Shown: positions 50,418 through 58,060 of the stretch, in pieces | Layout of the letters: each line of letters begins with the position of its first letter | How positions within the stretch are numbered: position 1 is the stretch's first letter | NCBI GenBank assembly: GCA_963756975.1 | Contig: CAVWPS010000002.1 | Span: 1,798,001 to 1,862,000 of the forward strand | DNA from: CAVRQM01 sp963756975 | GTDB taxonomy: Bacteria; Pseudomonadota; Alphaproteobacteria; Acetobacterales; Acetobacteraceae | Direction: 5' to 3' | Length of the DNA: 64,000 nt | The notes under the pieces: generated by a model | Told to the model about the DNA's origin: nothing | What the model saw: the letters and a program-made list of their open reading frames with translations, nothing else | Databases searched by the model: none | Made by a program: the position numbers and the translations under genes

Positions 50418-51167
50418 ATGCAAACCACCCGATCCGTCCCCGCACCGTCGCTGGCGAGCCTGCGCCAGGAGATCGACACGATCGACGACGCGCTGCACGA
50501 TTTGCTGATGCGCCGCGCCGGCGTGGTGCAGCGCGTGGCCGAGCTCGGCCGGGTGGGCAAAATCCCGTTCCGGCCCGGGCGTGAGGCCGACATCATCACC
50601 CGCCTGCTGGCACGCCACACCGGCCCGCTCGCGCGCCGCGCCATCGTCCGGTGGTGGCGCGAGATGTACGCGGCGCATATCGGGATCGAGACGGCGTTCA
50701 CGATCGCGGTCGCCGAACCGGCCGGGCCGGGCGGGGAATACGCGGCGGTGGCGCGCGAACAGTTCGGCGCGCTGACCCCGCTGCGGCTGCACGCGACGGC
50801 CGCGCGGGTGATCGGCGACGTGCTGGCCGGACGCGCGACCGCCGGCGTGCTGCCGATGCCGTCCGCCGCCGATTGGTGGCCGGCCCTGCTGACCGGCGAC
50901 GGCCCCCGCGTGCACATCGTCGAGCGGCTGCCGTTCTGGGCGACCCGGCCCGAGGGCGCCCCGACCGCCGAGGCGTTCGTCATCGCGGTAGCACCCGCCG
51001 ACCCGAGCACCGACGACCGCTCCGTGTTCGTGGCGTCCGACGACGCCGGCGTGACCGGAACCGTGCTCGCGCGCTGCGACCACGGCGTGCTGTTCGACGT
51101 CGCCGGCTATGTCGGCGGCGACGACGAGACGCTGCTCGGCCACTACGCCGTCCCGGTCGCCGCGTGA
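50418..51167 (+). CDS. Chorismate mutase (AroQ type) with a degenerate prephenate-dehydratase-like C-terminal domain
   Basis: A 249-residue protein. Residues ~10-95 form an all-helical AroQ chorismate mutase: LRQEIDTIDDALHDLLMRRA, VVQRVAELGRVGKIPFRPGR and READIITRLLARH, with the expected Arg and Lys residues. The remaining ~150 residues (AEPAGPGGEYAAVAREQFGA, VIGDVLAGRATAGVLPMPSA) look like a periplasmic-binding-fold prephenate dehydratase domain. The catalytic Thr-Arg-Phe motif is not recognisable; the equivalent stretch reads AEAFVIAVA. A short ACT-like end follows. ATG 50418 starts it. GTGA coupling to the aminotransferase gene indicates a tyrosine/phenylalanine operon. Confidence 0.82.
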   Translation: MQTTRSVPAPSLASLRQEIDTIDDALHDLLMRRAGVVQRVAELGRVGKIPFRPGREADIITRLLARHTGPLARRAIVRWWREMYAAHIGIETAFTIAVAEPAGPGGEYAAVAREQFGALTPLRLHATAARVIGDVLAGRATAGVLPMPSAADWWPALLTGDGPRVHIVERLPFWATRPEGAPTAEAFVIAVAPADPSTDDRSVFVASDDAGVTGTVLARCDHGVLFDVAGYVGGDDETLLGHYAVPVAA

Positions 51168-52246
51168 GCCCGCAGCCGCGCCCCGGCGTGCTGGCCATCG
51201 CCGCCTACATCCCGGGCGAGTCCGGCAAGCCGGGCCAGAACCGGGTCGTCAAACTGTCGTCCAACGAGGGACCGTTCGGGCCGCCGCCCTCCGCCATCGC
51301 CGCCGCGACCCGCGCGGCGGCCGATCTGCACCGCTACCCCGATGGCGGCAGCGCCGAATTGCGCCGCGCGATCGGCGCGCGCTGGGATCTCGACCCGGCG
51401 CGCATCGTGTGCGGCACCGGCTCGGACGAGCTGATCCAGCATCTGGCCGCCGTCTATGGCGGCCCCGGCACCGACGTGCTGATGACCATGCACGGCTTCT
51501 CGATGTACCAGATCGCCGGCACCTATGCGGGAAGCCGGGTGCTGAAAGTGCCGGAGCGGAATCTGCGCGCCGACGTCGACCTGCTGCTCGCCGCCGTGAC
51601 GCCCGCGACCACCATCGTGTTCCTCGCCAACCCGAACAACCCGACCGGCACGATGCTGCCGCGCGGCGAGGTCGAGCGGCTACGGGCCGGGCTGCCCAGC
51701 CGCGTGCTGCTGGTGCTGGACGGGGCGTATGCCGAATACATCGAGCGTCCCGATTACGATCCGGGCGTCTCGCTGGTCGATGCCGGCGAGGACACGGTGA
51801 TGTTGCGGACGTTCTCCAAAATGTTCGGGCTCGGCGGCGCGCGGGTCGGCTGGATGTACGCGCCGGCCCCGGTCGTGGACGCGATCGGCCGGGTCAGGGG
51901 CGCGTTCAACGTCAATCTCACCGCGCAGGCCGCCGCGATCGCGGCGTTGTCGGAGCCCGATTGGGTCGAGCGCAGCCGCACGCACAACTACGCGGCACGG
52001 GACGCGCTCACGCGGGGCCTCGCCGAATTCGGCATCGCGACCACCGAGAGCGAGGGAAACTTCGTGCTCGCCGATCTGGGCACCGCCGCCGCCGCCCGCG
52101 CCGCGTTCGAGGCGCTCAAGGCGCGCGGCGTGATCGTGCGCGCGATGGGCGGCTACGACCTGCCGCACTGCCTGCGGATCACCGTCGGCCTGCACGAGGA
52201 TGTCGCCGCCGTGCTCGACGGCCTGCGCGAGCATGCAAATGCCTGA
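51164..52246 (+). CDS. hisC: Histidinol-phosphate/aromatic aminotransferase (class I/II)
   Basis: A 360-residue PLP enzyme. VVKLSSNEGPFGPPPSAIAA and HRYPDGGSAELRRAIGARWD are the HisC-type start. VCGTGSDELIQHLAAVYGGP, FLANPNNPTGTMLPRGEVER, DGAYAEYIERPDYDPGVSLV and TFSKMFGLGGARVGWMYAPA (PLP lysine) follow. Position between chorismate mutase and arogenate/prephenate dehydrogenase means it probably transaminates prephenate or 4-hydroxyphenylpyruvate, with histidinol phosphate as a second possible substrate. GTG 51164 overlaps the previous stop. Confidence 0.88.
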   Translation: MSPQPRPGVLAIAAYIPGESGKPGQNRVVKLSSNEGPFGPPPSAIAAATRAAADLHRYPDGGSAELRRAIGARWDLDPARIVCGTGSDELIQHLAAVYGGPGTDVLMTMHGFSMYQIAGTYAGSRVLKVPERNLRADVDLLLAAVTPATTIVFLANPNNPTGTMLPRGEVERLRAGLPSRVLLVLDGAYAEYIERPDYDPGVSLVDAGEDTVMLRTFSKMFGLGGARVGWMYAPAPVVDAIGRVRGAFNVNLTAQAAAIAALSEPDWVERSRTHNYAARDALTRGLAEFGIATTESEGNFVLADLGTAAAARAAFEALKARGVIVRAMGGYDLPHCLRITVGLHEDVAAVLDGLREHANA

Positions 52247-53126
52247 GCCGCTGTTCCGCCGCCTCACGCTGATCGGCGCGGGCCTGATCGGCGGCTCCGT
52301 GGCGCGGATCGCACGCGCGCGGGGCGACATCGCGGGCGAGGTCGTGGTGACCGCCCGCTCGCCGGAGACCCTGGCGCGCGTGGCCGAATTGGGGTTCGCC
52401 GACCGGATCGAGCCGGATGCGGGCCGCGCGGTCGAGGGGGCCGATTGCGTCATGCTGTGCGCGCCGGTCGGGGCTTACGCCGCGATCACCCGCGCCATCG
52501 CGCCGCACCTGGCCGAGGGTGCGATCGTGACCGATGTCGGCTCCACCAAGGCCTCGGTCATCCGCGACGTGGCCCCGCTGTTGCCGCCGCACGCGCGGCT
52601 GGTCCCGGCGCACCCGATCGCGGGCACCGAGTTTTCCGGCCCCGACGCGGGCTTCGCCGAGTTGTTCCAGGGCCGCTGGACGCTGCTCACGCCGCTGCCG
52701 GACGGCGATCCGGCCGCGACCGAACAGGTCGCCGAGCTATGGCGGCGGTGCGGCAGCATGATCAGCGTCATGGACGCCGCCCACCACGACCGGGTGATGG
52801 CGATGGTCAGCCACCTGCCGCACCTGCTCGCCTTCACCATCTGCGGCACCGCCGACGATCTGGAAGGCGAGACCCGGCGGGAGGTGCTGCAGTTCGCCGC
52901 CTCGGGCTTCCGCGATTTCACCCGCATCGCCGCGTCCGACCCGGTGATGTGGCGCGACATCTTCATGAGCAACCGCGACGCGCTGCTCGAAATGCTGGCC
53001 CGCTTCACCGAGGACGCGCAGGCGATGGCGCGCGCGGTGCGGTGGGGCGATTCCGCGTATATCGAGGACCGGATCGAGCGTGGGCGGACGATCCGCCGCA
53101 CGCTGATCGAGATCAAGCAGGCTTAG
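52239..53126 (+). CDS. Prephenate/arogenate dehydrogenase
   Basis: A 295-residue TyrA-type enzyme. FRRLTLIGAGLIGGSVARIA is the NAD(P)-binding motif, and AIVTDVGSTKASVIRDVAPL, LVPAHPIAGTEFSGPDAGFA (active-site His) and DRVMAMVSHLPHLLAFTICG are TyrA signatures. The C-terminal dimerisation helices end ERGRTIRRTLIEIKQA. ATG 52239 overlaps the aminotransferase stop by eight bases; ATG 52233 is also in frame. It completes the chorismate-to-tyrosine operon. Confidence 0.92.
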   Translation: MPEPLFRRLTLIGAGLIGGSVARIARARGDIAGEVVVTARSPETLARVAELGFADRIEPDAGRAVEGADCVMLCAPVGAYAAITRAIAPHLAEGAIVTDVGSTKASVIRDVAPLLPPHARLVPAHPIAGTEFSGPDAGFAELFQGRWTLLTPLPDGDPAATEQVAELWRRCGSMISVMDAAHHDRVMAMVSHLPHLLAFTICGTADDLEGETRREVLQFAASGFRDFTRIAASDPVMWRDIFMSNRDALLEMLARFTEDAQAMARAVRWGDSAYIEDRIERGRTIRRTLIEIKQA

Positions 53127-53129
53127 CGT

Positions 53130-53909
53130 TCAGGCTACGGCCGACCGGACCAGACCCGGTCGGGCCAGCTCCGCCTCGGGATGCTCGGCGAGGTCGCGAT
53201 CGGTCGCCGACTTGTCGGACACGAGCGTCATGTAGCCGTAGACCACCTTCGCGATCACATCGAGGATCGCGATCAGCAGAACGCTGATGGTGTCGCCCAA
53301 GATGTTCAGTCCGTCCGGTGCCAAGCCGATGACGACCGGATAGGCTAGCCAGAGCACCGTCAGGATCGTCGCGTTCCGGCGATAGGTCGCGCGCACGTCG
53401 TCCCGCTCCAGCGCGTTCGCCTCCATCTGCGAAATCCAGATGACGTAGAACACGCCCACGAACGCGACGCAGGAGATCAGGAACCAGGTCCACTTCATCC
53501 ACGGCACTTCGGACGCGCCGAACGCGAATCCGGTCACGATCATCATCACGTCCGCCAGCACGGCGCCCGCGACCAGACCGGCCCGCTTATGGTTCGCATG
53601 CATCGCCGTCATCGAGAGCGCGATCAGCAACAGGGGTGTCGTCAGCGACCAGTCGACGTAGCGGGCAAAGTAGAAGATGCGCGTCGCACCGGCGGTCACG
53701 GTGCCGTCGGCGGCGGTAACGGGAAGCAGCACCAGGCCCTGTCCGGTCGCCATCGCGAAATAAGCGCACGCCGCGATGATCGGCACGATGCCGTGCAGGA
53801 TCGTGTGCAAGCCCTCGGACGGCGTGCGCCGCTTGCCGGTCAGCAGGATGAACAGCCCGCCACAGACCATGACGATCGTGGTGATCCACAGAATGGAGTT
53901 CGAAGTCAT
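53130..53909 (-). CDS. Microbial (type I) rhodopsin with D-T-A motif, putative light-driven ion pump
   Basis: A 259-residue seven-helix retinal protein. Helix C reads FARYVDWSLTTPLLLIALSM: Asp86 and Thr90 match the proton acceptor and Thr of bacteriorhodopsin (D85, T89), but the donor position (D96/E108 elsewhere) is Ala97. Helix G reads LLIAILDVIAKVVYGYMTLV with Schiff-base Lys221 and counter-ion Asp217. The proteorhodopsin His75 position appears to be Tyr. Leu94 at the spectral-tuning position suggests green absorption. ATG 53909 with GCGAGG upstream was chosen over 53939. The protein converges on tyrA with a 3-base gap. No retinal synthesis gene is in the window. Confidence 0.9.
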   Translation of the reverse strand: MTSNSILWITTIVMVCGGLFILLTGKRRTPSEGLHTILHGIVPIIAACAYFAMATGQGLVLLPVTAADGTVTAGATRIFYFARYVDWSLTTPLLLIALSMTAMHANHKRAGLVAGAVLADVMMIVTGFAFGASEVPWMKWTWFLISCVAFVGVFYVIWISQMEANALERDDVRATYRRNATILTVLWLAYPVVIGLAPDGLNILGDTISVLLIAILDVIAKVVYGYMTLVSDKSATDRDLAEHPEAELARPGLVRSAVA

Positions 53910-54028
53910 GTGCGCCTCGCCATGTGTGCTTCGGCACAATGCGCACGCGCCAGCGATGGTTCCGTTCTGACGAAGGGATTCGTTCGCGCACCAACGATGG
54001 CCCGATGGGGAGGGGCCGATCGAAACGC

Positions 54029-54056
54029 TTGCACCGGCGTCGCGGCGCGCTATCTT
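54029..54056 (+). promoter_or_regulatory. Sigma70-like promoter of the tiny transcription unit
   Basis: TTGCAC (54029-54034), 16-base spacer, TATCTT (54051-54056). Predicted start near 54063, about ten bases before the exceptional Shine-Dalgarno sequence at 54074-54087. Confidence 0.5.
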
Positions 54057-54073
54057 TCGTCCATCAACAACTG

Positions 54074-54157
54074 AAAGGAGGTGATCCAGTGTCTAGCTTC
54101 ACCATGCGGCGTCTGCCGCGCGCTGGGTTCTCCCTCCACCTCACGGCGGGGGTCTGA
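54074..54157 (+). CDS. 22-codon ORF behind a full-length anti-16S-complementary Shine-Dalgarno sequence
   Basis: AAAGGAGGTGATCC (54074-54087) is the exact reverse complement of the last 14 bases of 16S rRNA (GGATCACCTCCTTT). Two bases later GTG 54089 opens a peptide that begins MSSFTMRRLPRAGFSLHLTA and ends at TGA 54155-54157. GGAGG-to-GTG spacing is 7 bases, which is near ideal. The codons before GTG (LKGGDP) are also open. A strong terminator at 54192-54218 ends the unit, so the RNA would be about 155 nt. It may encode a highly translated micro-peptide, act as a leader for the gene at 54237, or be an sRNA that binds the 30S subunit. The coding interval proper is 54089-54157. Confidence 0.5.
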   Translation, partial: KGGDPVSSFTMRRLPRAGFSLHLTAGV

Positions 54158-54191
54158 TCCACAGCTGCGGCAACGTAGCTTGATCGAGGCG

Positions 54192-54218
54192 GGGCCACTC
54201 GAAAGAGTGGCCCTTTTT
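54192..54218 (+). terminator. Strong intrinsic terminator
   Basis: GGGCCACTC (54192-54200), GAAA tetraloop, GAGTGGCCC (54205-54213), then TTTTT (54214-54218): a perfect 9-bp stem. It closes the tiny unit and lies 19 bases before the next start, so it could also attenuate the downstream gene. Confidence 0.88.
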
Positions 54219-54236
54219 CGTTCTTGGAGAGCGGCC

Positions 54237-54801
54237 ATGCTGAAGGTCGTCGTGCTCGGCTTGCTGTTCCTGACAGTCGCAGCGCCGGCGCGGGCCGAGG
54301 TTTCGCCCGATTGCTGGTTCAGCCTCGCGGACGTGCCTCACCCGCTCCGGTTCGAGGATTTCGCGGTCCCGGCCGTCCGGATCGCTCATCCCGCCGAGCC
54401 GAAATTGCCGACGCGCGACGACCGGATGTTCCGCACCATGATCCGTCGCGGTGCGGCGGACGGGCCGAACTTCGCGGGGCCGTACACGATCGCGGCTTGG
54501 GGCTGCGGGGCCTCCTGCCTGTCGACCGCGATCGTGGACGCGCGGTCCGGGCACGTCTTTTCGTCGTTCGGACTGGGCGTGATCGACGCGAACTCATGTG
54601 GACACGGAGCCGGGCGGCGAGCAGCCGGATTACGCCGCGCTACGCTTTCGCCCCGATAGCCGGCTGCTGATCGTGCTCGGCGCGCCGGACGAGGATCAGT
54701 CGCGCGACGGAGTTTCGTTCTACGAGTGGACCGGCACGGCGTTGCGCCTGCTTCGCTTCGTGCCCGCACGCGACATCTGCCGGACGCATTCGCCGCCTTA
54801 G
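54237..54801 (+). CDS. Secreted protein of unknown function, with a +1 frameshift near 54594-54597
   Basis: About 187 residues. The signal peptide is MLKVVVLGLLFLTVAAPARA, cleaved before EVSPDCW. The mature part has GAADGPNFAGPYTIAAWGCG and ASCLSTAIVDARSGHVF, a pattern (NFAG.Y....WGCG..C) seen in a family of exported hypothetical proteins. After DANS the frame changes; removing one base gives VDTEPGGEQPDYAALRFRPD, SRLLIVLGAPDEDQSRDG and the end LRFVPARDICRTHSPP. GGAGA precedes ATG 54237. Cysteines suggest periplasmic disulfides. Its end overlaps the convergent DUF2125 gene by four bases. Confidence 0.68.
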
Positions 54802-55799
54802 GGCAATGTCCAAGGCCGCACCCGCAGCACCGGAAACCCGCCGAGGCTGACCCGCCCGTCGGCCAGCGTGATCGGCACCCGTATCGCCGGACGCTGGCCC
54901 GGCCCGACCGGTGCCGCATCGGTGGGCAGCAGGCCGAGCACCGCGCGGGCCGCCTGTGCGGCGCGCGGGGCCAGCAGACCGGCGGCGGCCATCGTGTCGA
55001 GCGCCTCGCTGCCGCCCGCGATCCTCGCCTGTCCGGTAGCGGCCGGCTGCAGCAGCGGGTCCAGCGTGAACCGGCCTTCCCCCTCGGCGTCGACCGGACC
55101 CCAGCCGATCGCCGCGCGATCGAGGCGCACCGCCCCGCCGCCGTCGCGCCACGCGATCAGCGCGTCGATTCCCGCCTGTCCCGCCGGCAGCACGGCCGGC
55201 GGCGACGGTCCTTCGAGCGTCAGTGTCGCCGAGGCGGTCGCCACGCGGGGTGCCAGCGGGGCGCCGCCCGACATCAGTTCGAGCCCGGCGGCGCTCATCG
55301 CGATCGTGCGGGCGCCCGGCCGCATCGTCCCGGTCAGCCGCGCGATGCGGGCCACCGGCGCGCTGCCCACCGACAGCACCGCGTCATTTGCCGCGAGCGC
55401 GAACTCGGCGGGATGGCAACACGGTGCGGTGATCCGGGCGTCGGCGGCGGCGAACGTCCGGACGGCACCGTCCGGCATGGTGAGCCGCACCGGGTCGGGC
55501 AGCCCGATCCGCAGCGACCACGGCGGCAGCATGGTGATGGCCAGCACCAAACGGCCGGTCGCGAGCCGGCTGCCGAGCGGGAGGCCGGCCGGTCCCGCCT
55601 CGACGCCGCCCCATGCGACGCCGGCCGCGAACGGATAGCCCGCCAGCTCACGCGAGCCGACCTTCAGATCGGCCCCGTTCGCACCCGCGACCGCGGCGTC
55701 GACCCGGTCGCGAACCGCGCGCGAGAGGAAAAACCACGCCGCTCCGTGCAGCGCGAAAAGCCCGGCCAGGATCACCAAAATCGTGCCCGCGCGCCTCAT
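54798..55799 (-). CDS. DUF2125 family envelope protein
   Basis: A 333-residue protein with one N-terminal membrane segment (TILVILAGLFALHGAAWFFL). A repetitive beta-rich periplasmic body follows: GSRELAGYPFAAGVAWGGVE, SLRIGLPDPVRLTMPDGAVR, RFTLDPLLQPAATGQARI, ending PITLADGRVSLGGFPVLRVR. This is the DUF2125 pattern of alphaproteobacteria (AsmA-like repeats, function unknown). ATG 55799 is supported by a four-base overlap (ATGA) with the small upstream ORF; ATG 55817 is an alternative. Confidence 0.85.
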   Translation of the reverse strand: MRRAGTILVILAGLFALHGAAWFFLSRAVRDRVDAAVAGANGADLKVGSRELAGYPFAAGVAWGGVEAGPAGLPLGSRLATGRLVLAITMLPPWSLRIGLPDPVRLTMPDGAVRTFAAADARITAPCCHPAEFALAANDAVLSVGSAPVARIARLTGTMRPGARTIAMSAAGLELMSGGAPLAPRVATASATLTLEGPSPPAVLPAGQAGIDALIAWRDGGGAVRLDRAAIGWGPVDAEGEGRFTLDPLLQPAATGQARIAGGSEALDTMAAAGLLAPRAAQAARAVLGLLPTDAAPVGPGQRPAIRVPITLADGRVSLGGFPVLRVRPWTLP

Positions 55800-55942
55800 G
55801 CCGGCAGTCTCGTCCACAGCAGTTCGTCCACGCCCGCCATTGCCAATGCGTCCTCAATCCCGCTCGTCTTTTCAAGGGCATACAGGATCGGGTTTCGGCG
55901 TCCTATGAACTGCGCCGAGCCCCGGTCCACATGGTTGTCCAC
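55796..55942 (-). CDS. Possible 48-residue small protein between plsC-like and DUF2125 genes
   Basis: From GTG 55942 the minus strand encodes MDNHVDRGSAQFIGRRNPIL and continues YALEKTSGIEDALAMAGVDE to a TGA that overlaps the DUF2125 ATG by four bases, like every other junction in this operon. It may be a real micro-gene or the surviving C-terminus of a longer lost gene. No domain was recognised and no Shine-Dalgarno sequence is obvious. Confidence 0.4.
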   Translation of the reverse strand: MDNHVDRGSAQFIGRRNPILYALEKTSGIEDALAMAGVDELLWTRLPA

Positions 55943-55944
55943 AG

Positions 55945-56652
55945 CTACGCCCGATACAGCCAGGCGAGCCGGCCGATCAGTTCGTCGCGCCGCAGGCCGG
56001 CCGGCAGAGGCTCCAGGATGCCGATCCGGATCGTGCCCGGCCGCTTGTCGAACGGGGTGCGGCCCCAGCGCCGGCCGGAATCGGTGGTGACCGGCACGAT
56101 CGGGCCGGGCACCCTCGCGGCCAGGGCGGCGACGCCCGGATGCAGCGGCGCGGCCTCATCCGGCGCGACGCGCGTGCCTTCCGGGAAGATCACCACCTGC
56201 CGCCCGTGCGCCCAAGCCGTCTCGGCATCGCGCAGCATCTTCCGCAGCGCGGGCGCGCCGGCCGCGCGATCGACGACGATCATGCCGGCGCGGACCGTCA
56301 GCGGCCCGAACAGCGGCAGTGCCGCGAGCTCGCGCTTCAGCACCACCGCCGGGTTCGGCAGCGCCGCCATCACCAGCAGCGTCTCGAACGTCGATTGGTG
56401 TTTCATCGCGATCAGCGCCGCCCCCGGGCCGGGCCACGCGCCGTCCACCCGCCAATCGATCCCGCACAGCGGGCGCAGCGCGCCGAGCACCAGGCGCGCC
56501 CACCGGCTCGTGACCCGCTGCATGATCGCCCATGTTTCCGGCCCCGGGTCCGGCCTGCGGATCAGCAGCTCGGTCCAGGCGGTCAGGCACATGATCGTGG
56601 TCAGGACCGCGAACCAGGCGGCGAACACCAGGGCCGACAATCCCGCCCTCAT
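55945..56652 (-). CDS. 1-acyl-sn-glycerol-3-phosphate acyltransferase (PlsC family)
   Basis: A 235-residue membrane-bound acyltransferase making phosphatidic acid. An N-terminal hydrophobic anchor (LVFAAWFAVLTTIMCLTAWT) precedes the block I motif ALIAMKHQSTFETLLVMAAL (H-x4-E; Asp is more usual at the last position), PNPAVVLKRELAALPLFGPL, and block III QVVIFPEGTRVAPDEAAPLH. ATG 56652 overlaps the ydcF-like stop. Part of the leftward ftsE-ftsX-ydcF-plsC operon. Confidence 0.9.
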   Translation of the reverse strand: MRAGLSALVFAAWFAVLTTIMCLTAWTELLIRRPDPGPETWAIMQRVTSRWARLVLGALRPLCGIDWRVDGAWPGPGAALIAMKHQSTFETLLVMAALPNPAVVLKRELAALPLFGPLTVRAGMIVVDRAAGAPALRKMLRDAETAWAHGRQVVIFPEGTRVAPDEAAPLHPGVAALAARVPGPIVPVTTDSGRRWGRTPFDKRPGTIRIGILEPLPAGLRRDELIGRLAWLYRA

Positions 56653-57194
56653 AGCCCCGCCTCGACCGCGAGGAACTTCGCGTATTCCCCGGCCAGCAGC
56701 CGCCACCGCACGGCGGGATCGGCCGGCCGCACCGGAACCGGCCGCAGCGCCACGTCCGGCAGCGCCCGCGACAGTTCGGCCAGCGCGCGCGGCATGTGGT
56801 ACGCGGCGGTCACCACGATCAGCAACTCCAGCGCATGCGCCCGCGCCCAGTCGGCGGTCTCGATCGCATTGCCGTGCGTGCTGGCGGCGGTCCGGCCGAG
56901 CGTTACCTTTCCGCGCAGGCCCGACAGCTCGGCCGGCGCGAAGCCAGCGCTGCGGCCGAGCGCGGCCAAATCGGCCGAGCCGCCGACGCCGGACACCAGC
57001 AACACCCGTGCCCGCCCGTCCGCCAGCAGCCGGAGCGCCGTCTCCACCCGTTCGCCGCCGCCGGTCAACGCGACGATCCCGTCCGCCTCGGGCGGCGGCA
57101 CTGGCGACGGCCGGCGCGCCTCGCCGACGAACCAGCCGAAGCCGCCGAGCACGCCCAGCATCAGCAGCCCGGCCGCCATGCCGACCCACTTCAT
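56649..57194 (-). CDS. YdcF/ElyC-like DUF218 envelope protein
   Basis: A 181-residue protein with an N-terminal membrane segment (GMAAGLLMLGVLGGFGWFVG) and a DUF218 Rossmann-like domain. DGIVALTGGGERVETALRLL, RARVLLVSGVGGSADLAALG, LGRTAASTHGNAIETADWAR and ELLIVVTAAYHMPRALAELS are the conserved blocks. ElyC/SanA relatives affect peptidoglycan and lipid-carrier homeostasis; here the exact role is unknown. It overlaps ftsX and the plsC-like gene by four bases on either side. Confidence 0.87.
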   Translation of the reverse strand: MKWVGMAAGLLMLGVLGGFGWFVGEARRPSPVPPPEADGIVALTGGGERVETALRLLADGRARVLLVSGVGGSADLAALGRSAGFAPAELSGLRGKVTLGRTAASTHGNAIETADWARAHALELLIVVTAAYHMPRALAELSRALPDVALRPVPVRPADPAVRWRLLAGEYAKFLAVEAGL

Positions 57195-58060
57195 GTCAGC
57201 CGCCGCAGCCACCCGCGCGCGACCACCGACGCCGCGATCCGGCCGGTCAGCGCGGCGATCACCGGGATCGCGGCCATTCCCGCCCAGGTTTCCAGCGGGA
57301 CCCGCGCGATCAGCCCGTCGAACGTCGCCGGCGCGCCGGAGAGCGCCGGGGCCGACCATGCGAGGGCGGCGAGCGGCGGCAACGCGGCGCAGACGCCGAG
57401 AACGGCCCCGATGCCGGCGCGCGCCGCACCGAGCCGTCCGAGCCGGCGGATGATCCAGCCATCCTCGGCCCCGAGCCCGTGCGCGATCTCGATCGTCTCG
57501 CGCCGGAGCAACAAGGTCCCGCGCGTCGCGACCGCCACCAGAATACCGCCGGCGACCCCGATCGCGGCCAGCGCGCCGCCGGCCAAAAGCCGCAAACCTC
57601 CCGCGGCCCGCGCGACGACGGCGAGCTGATCGTCCTGGTCCGCGATCGTCGCACCCGCGGCCGCTTCCGGCAGCGTTCGCGCGAGACCGTCGTCGGCGGC
57701 GCCCGGCCGCAGCACCACCGCGATCACCCCCGGCATCGGAATGCCGCCGAACTCGTCGGCACCGACCCATGGACGGAGCAGGCCCGCGACCTCGGCGGTG
57801 CCGAGCGGCCGCGCGTCGAGCACCCCGGGGTCATCACGCAGGACAGCGAGCGCGGCCGCGACGCGGGCCGGATCCGGGTCCGGCACCAGCACCGTGCGCG
57901 CCCGGTCGCCGGTCGCCCAGAGTGCCTCCCCGATCGCTCGCGCGGTCCCGTCCGCCGCCACCGCGAGCGCGGCGACGAACGCCATCGCGGCGACGGCGAC
58001 CGGCAACCCGGCCCCGCCGGCACGCCGCAGCCCGAGCAGGTCGCGCGCTTCACCCGTCAT
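57191..58060 (-). CDS. ftsX: Cell division protein FtsX-like permease
   Basis: A 289-residue membrane protein of the FtsX/MacB fold. It has TM1 (LPVAVAAMAFVAALAVAADG), an extracytoplasmic domain of about 120 residues (ARTVLVPDPDPARVAAALAV), and three further membrane segments (GGLRLLAGGALAAIGVAGGI; GIGAVLGVCAALPPLAAL; TWAGMAAIPVIAALTGRIAA). The loop RRETIEIAHGLGAEDGWIIR is the conserved FtsX coupling helix region. It overlaps ftsE by four bases. With FtsE it regulates septal peptidoglycan hydrolysis. Confidence 0.88.
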   Translation of the reverse strand: MTGEARDLLGLRRAGGAGLPVAVAAMAFVAALAVAADGTARAIGEALWATGDRARTVLVPDPDPARVAAALAVLRDDPGVLDARPLGTAEVAGLLRPWVGADEFGGIPMPGVIAVVLRPGAADDGLARTLPEAAAGATIADQDDQLAVVARAAGGLRLLAGGALAAIGVAGGILVAVATRGTLLLRRETIEIAHGLGAEDGWIIRRLGRLGAARAGIGAVLGVCAALPPLAALAWSAPALSGAPATFDGLIARVPLETWAGMAAIPVIAALTGRIAASVVARGWLRRLT

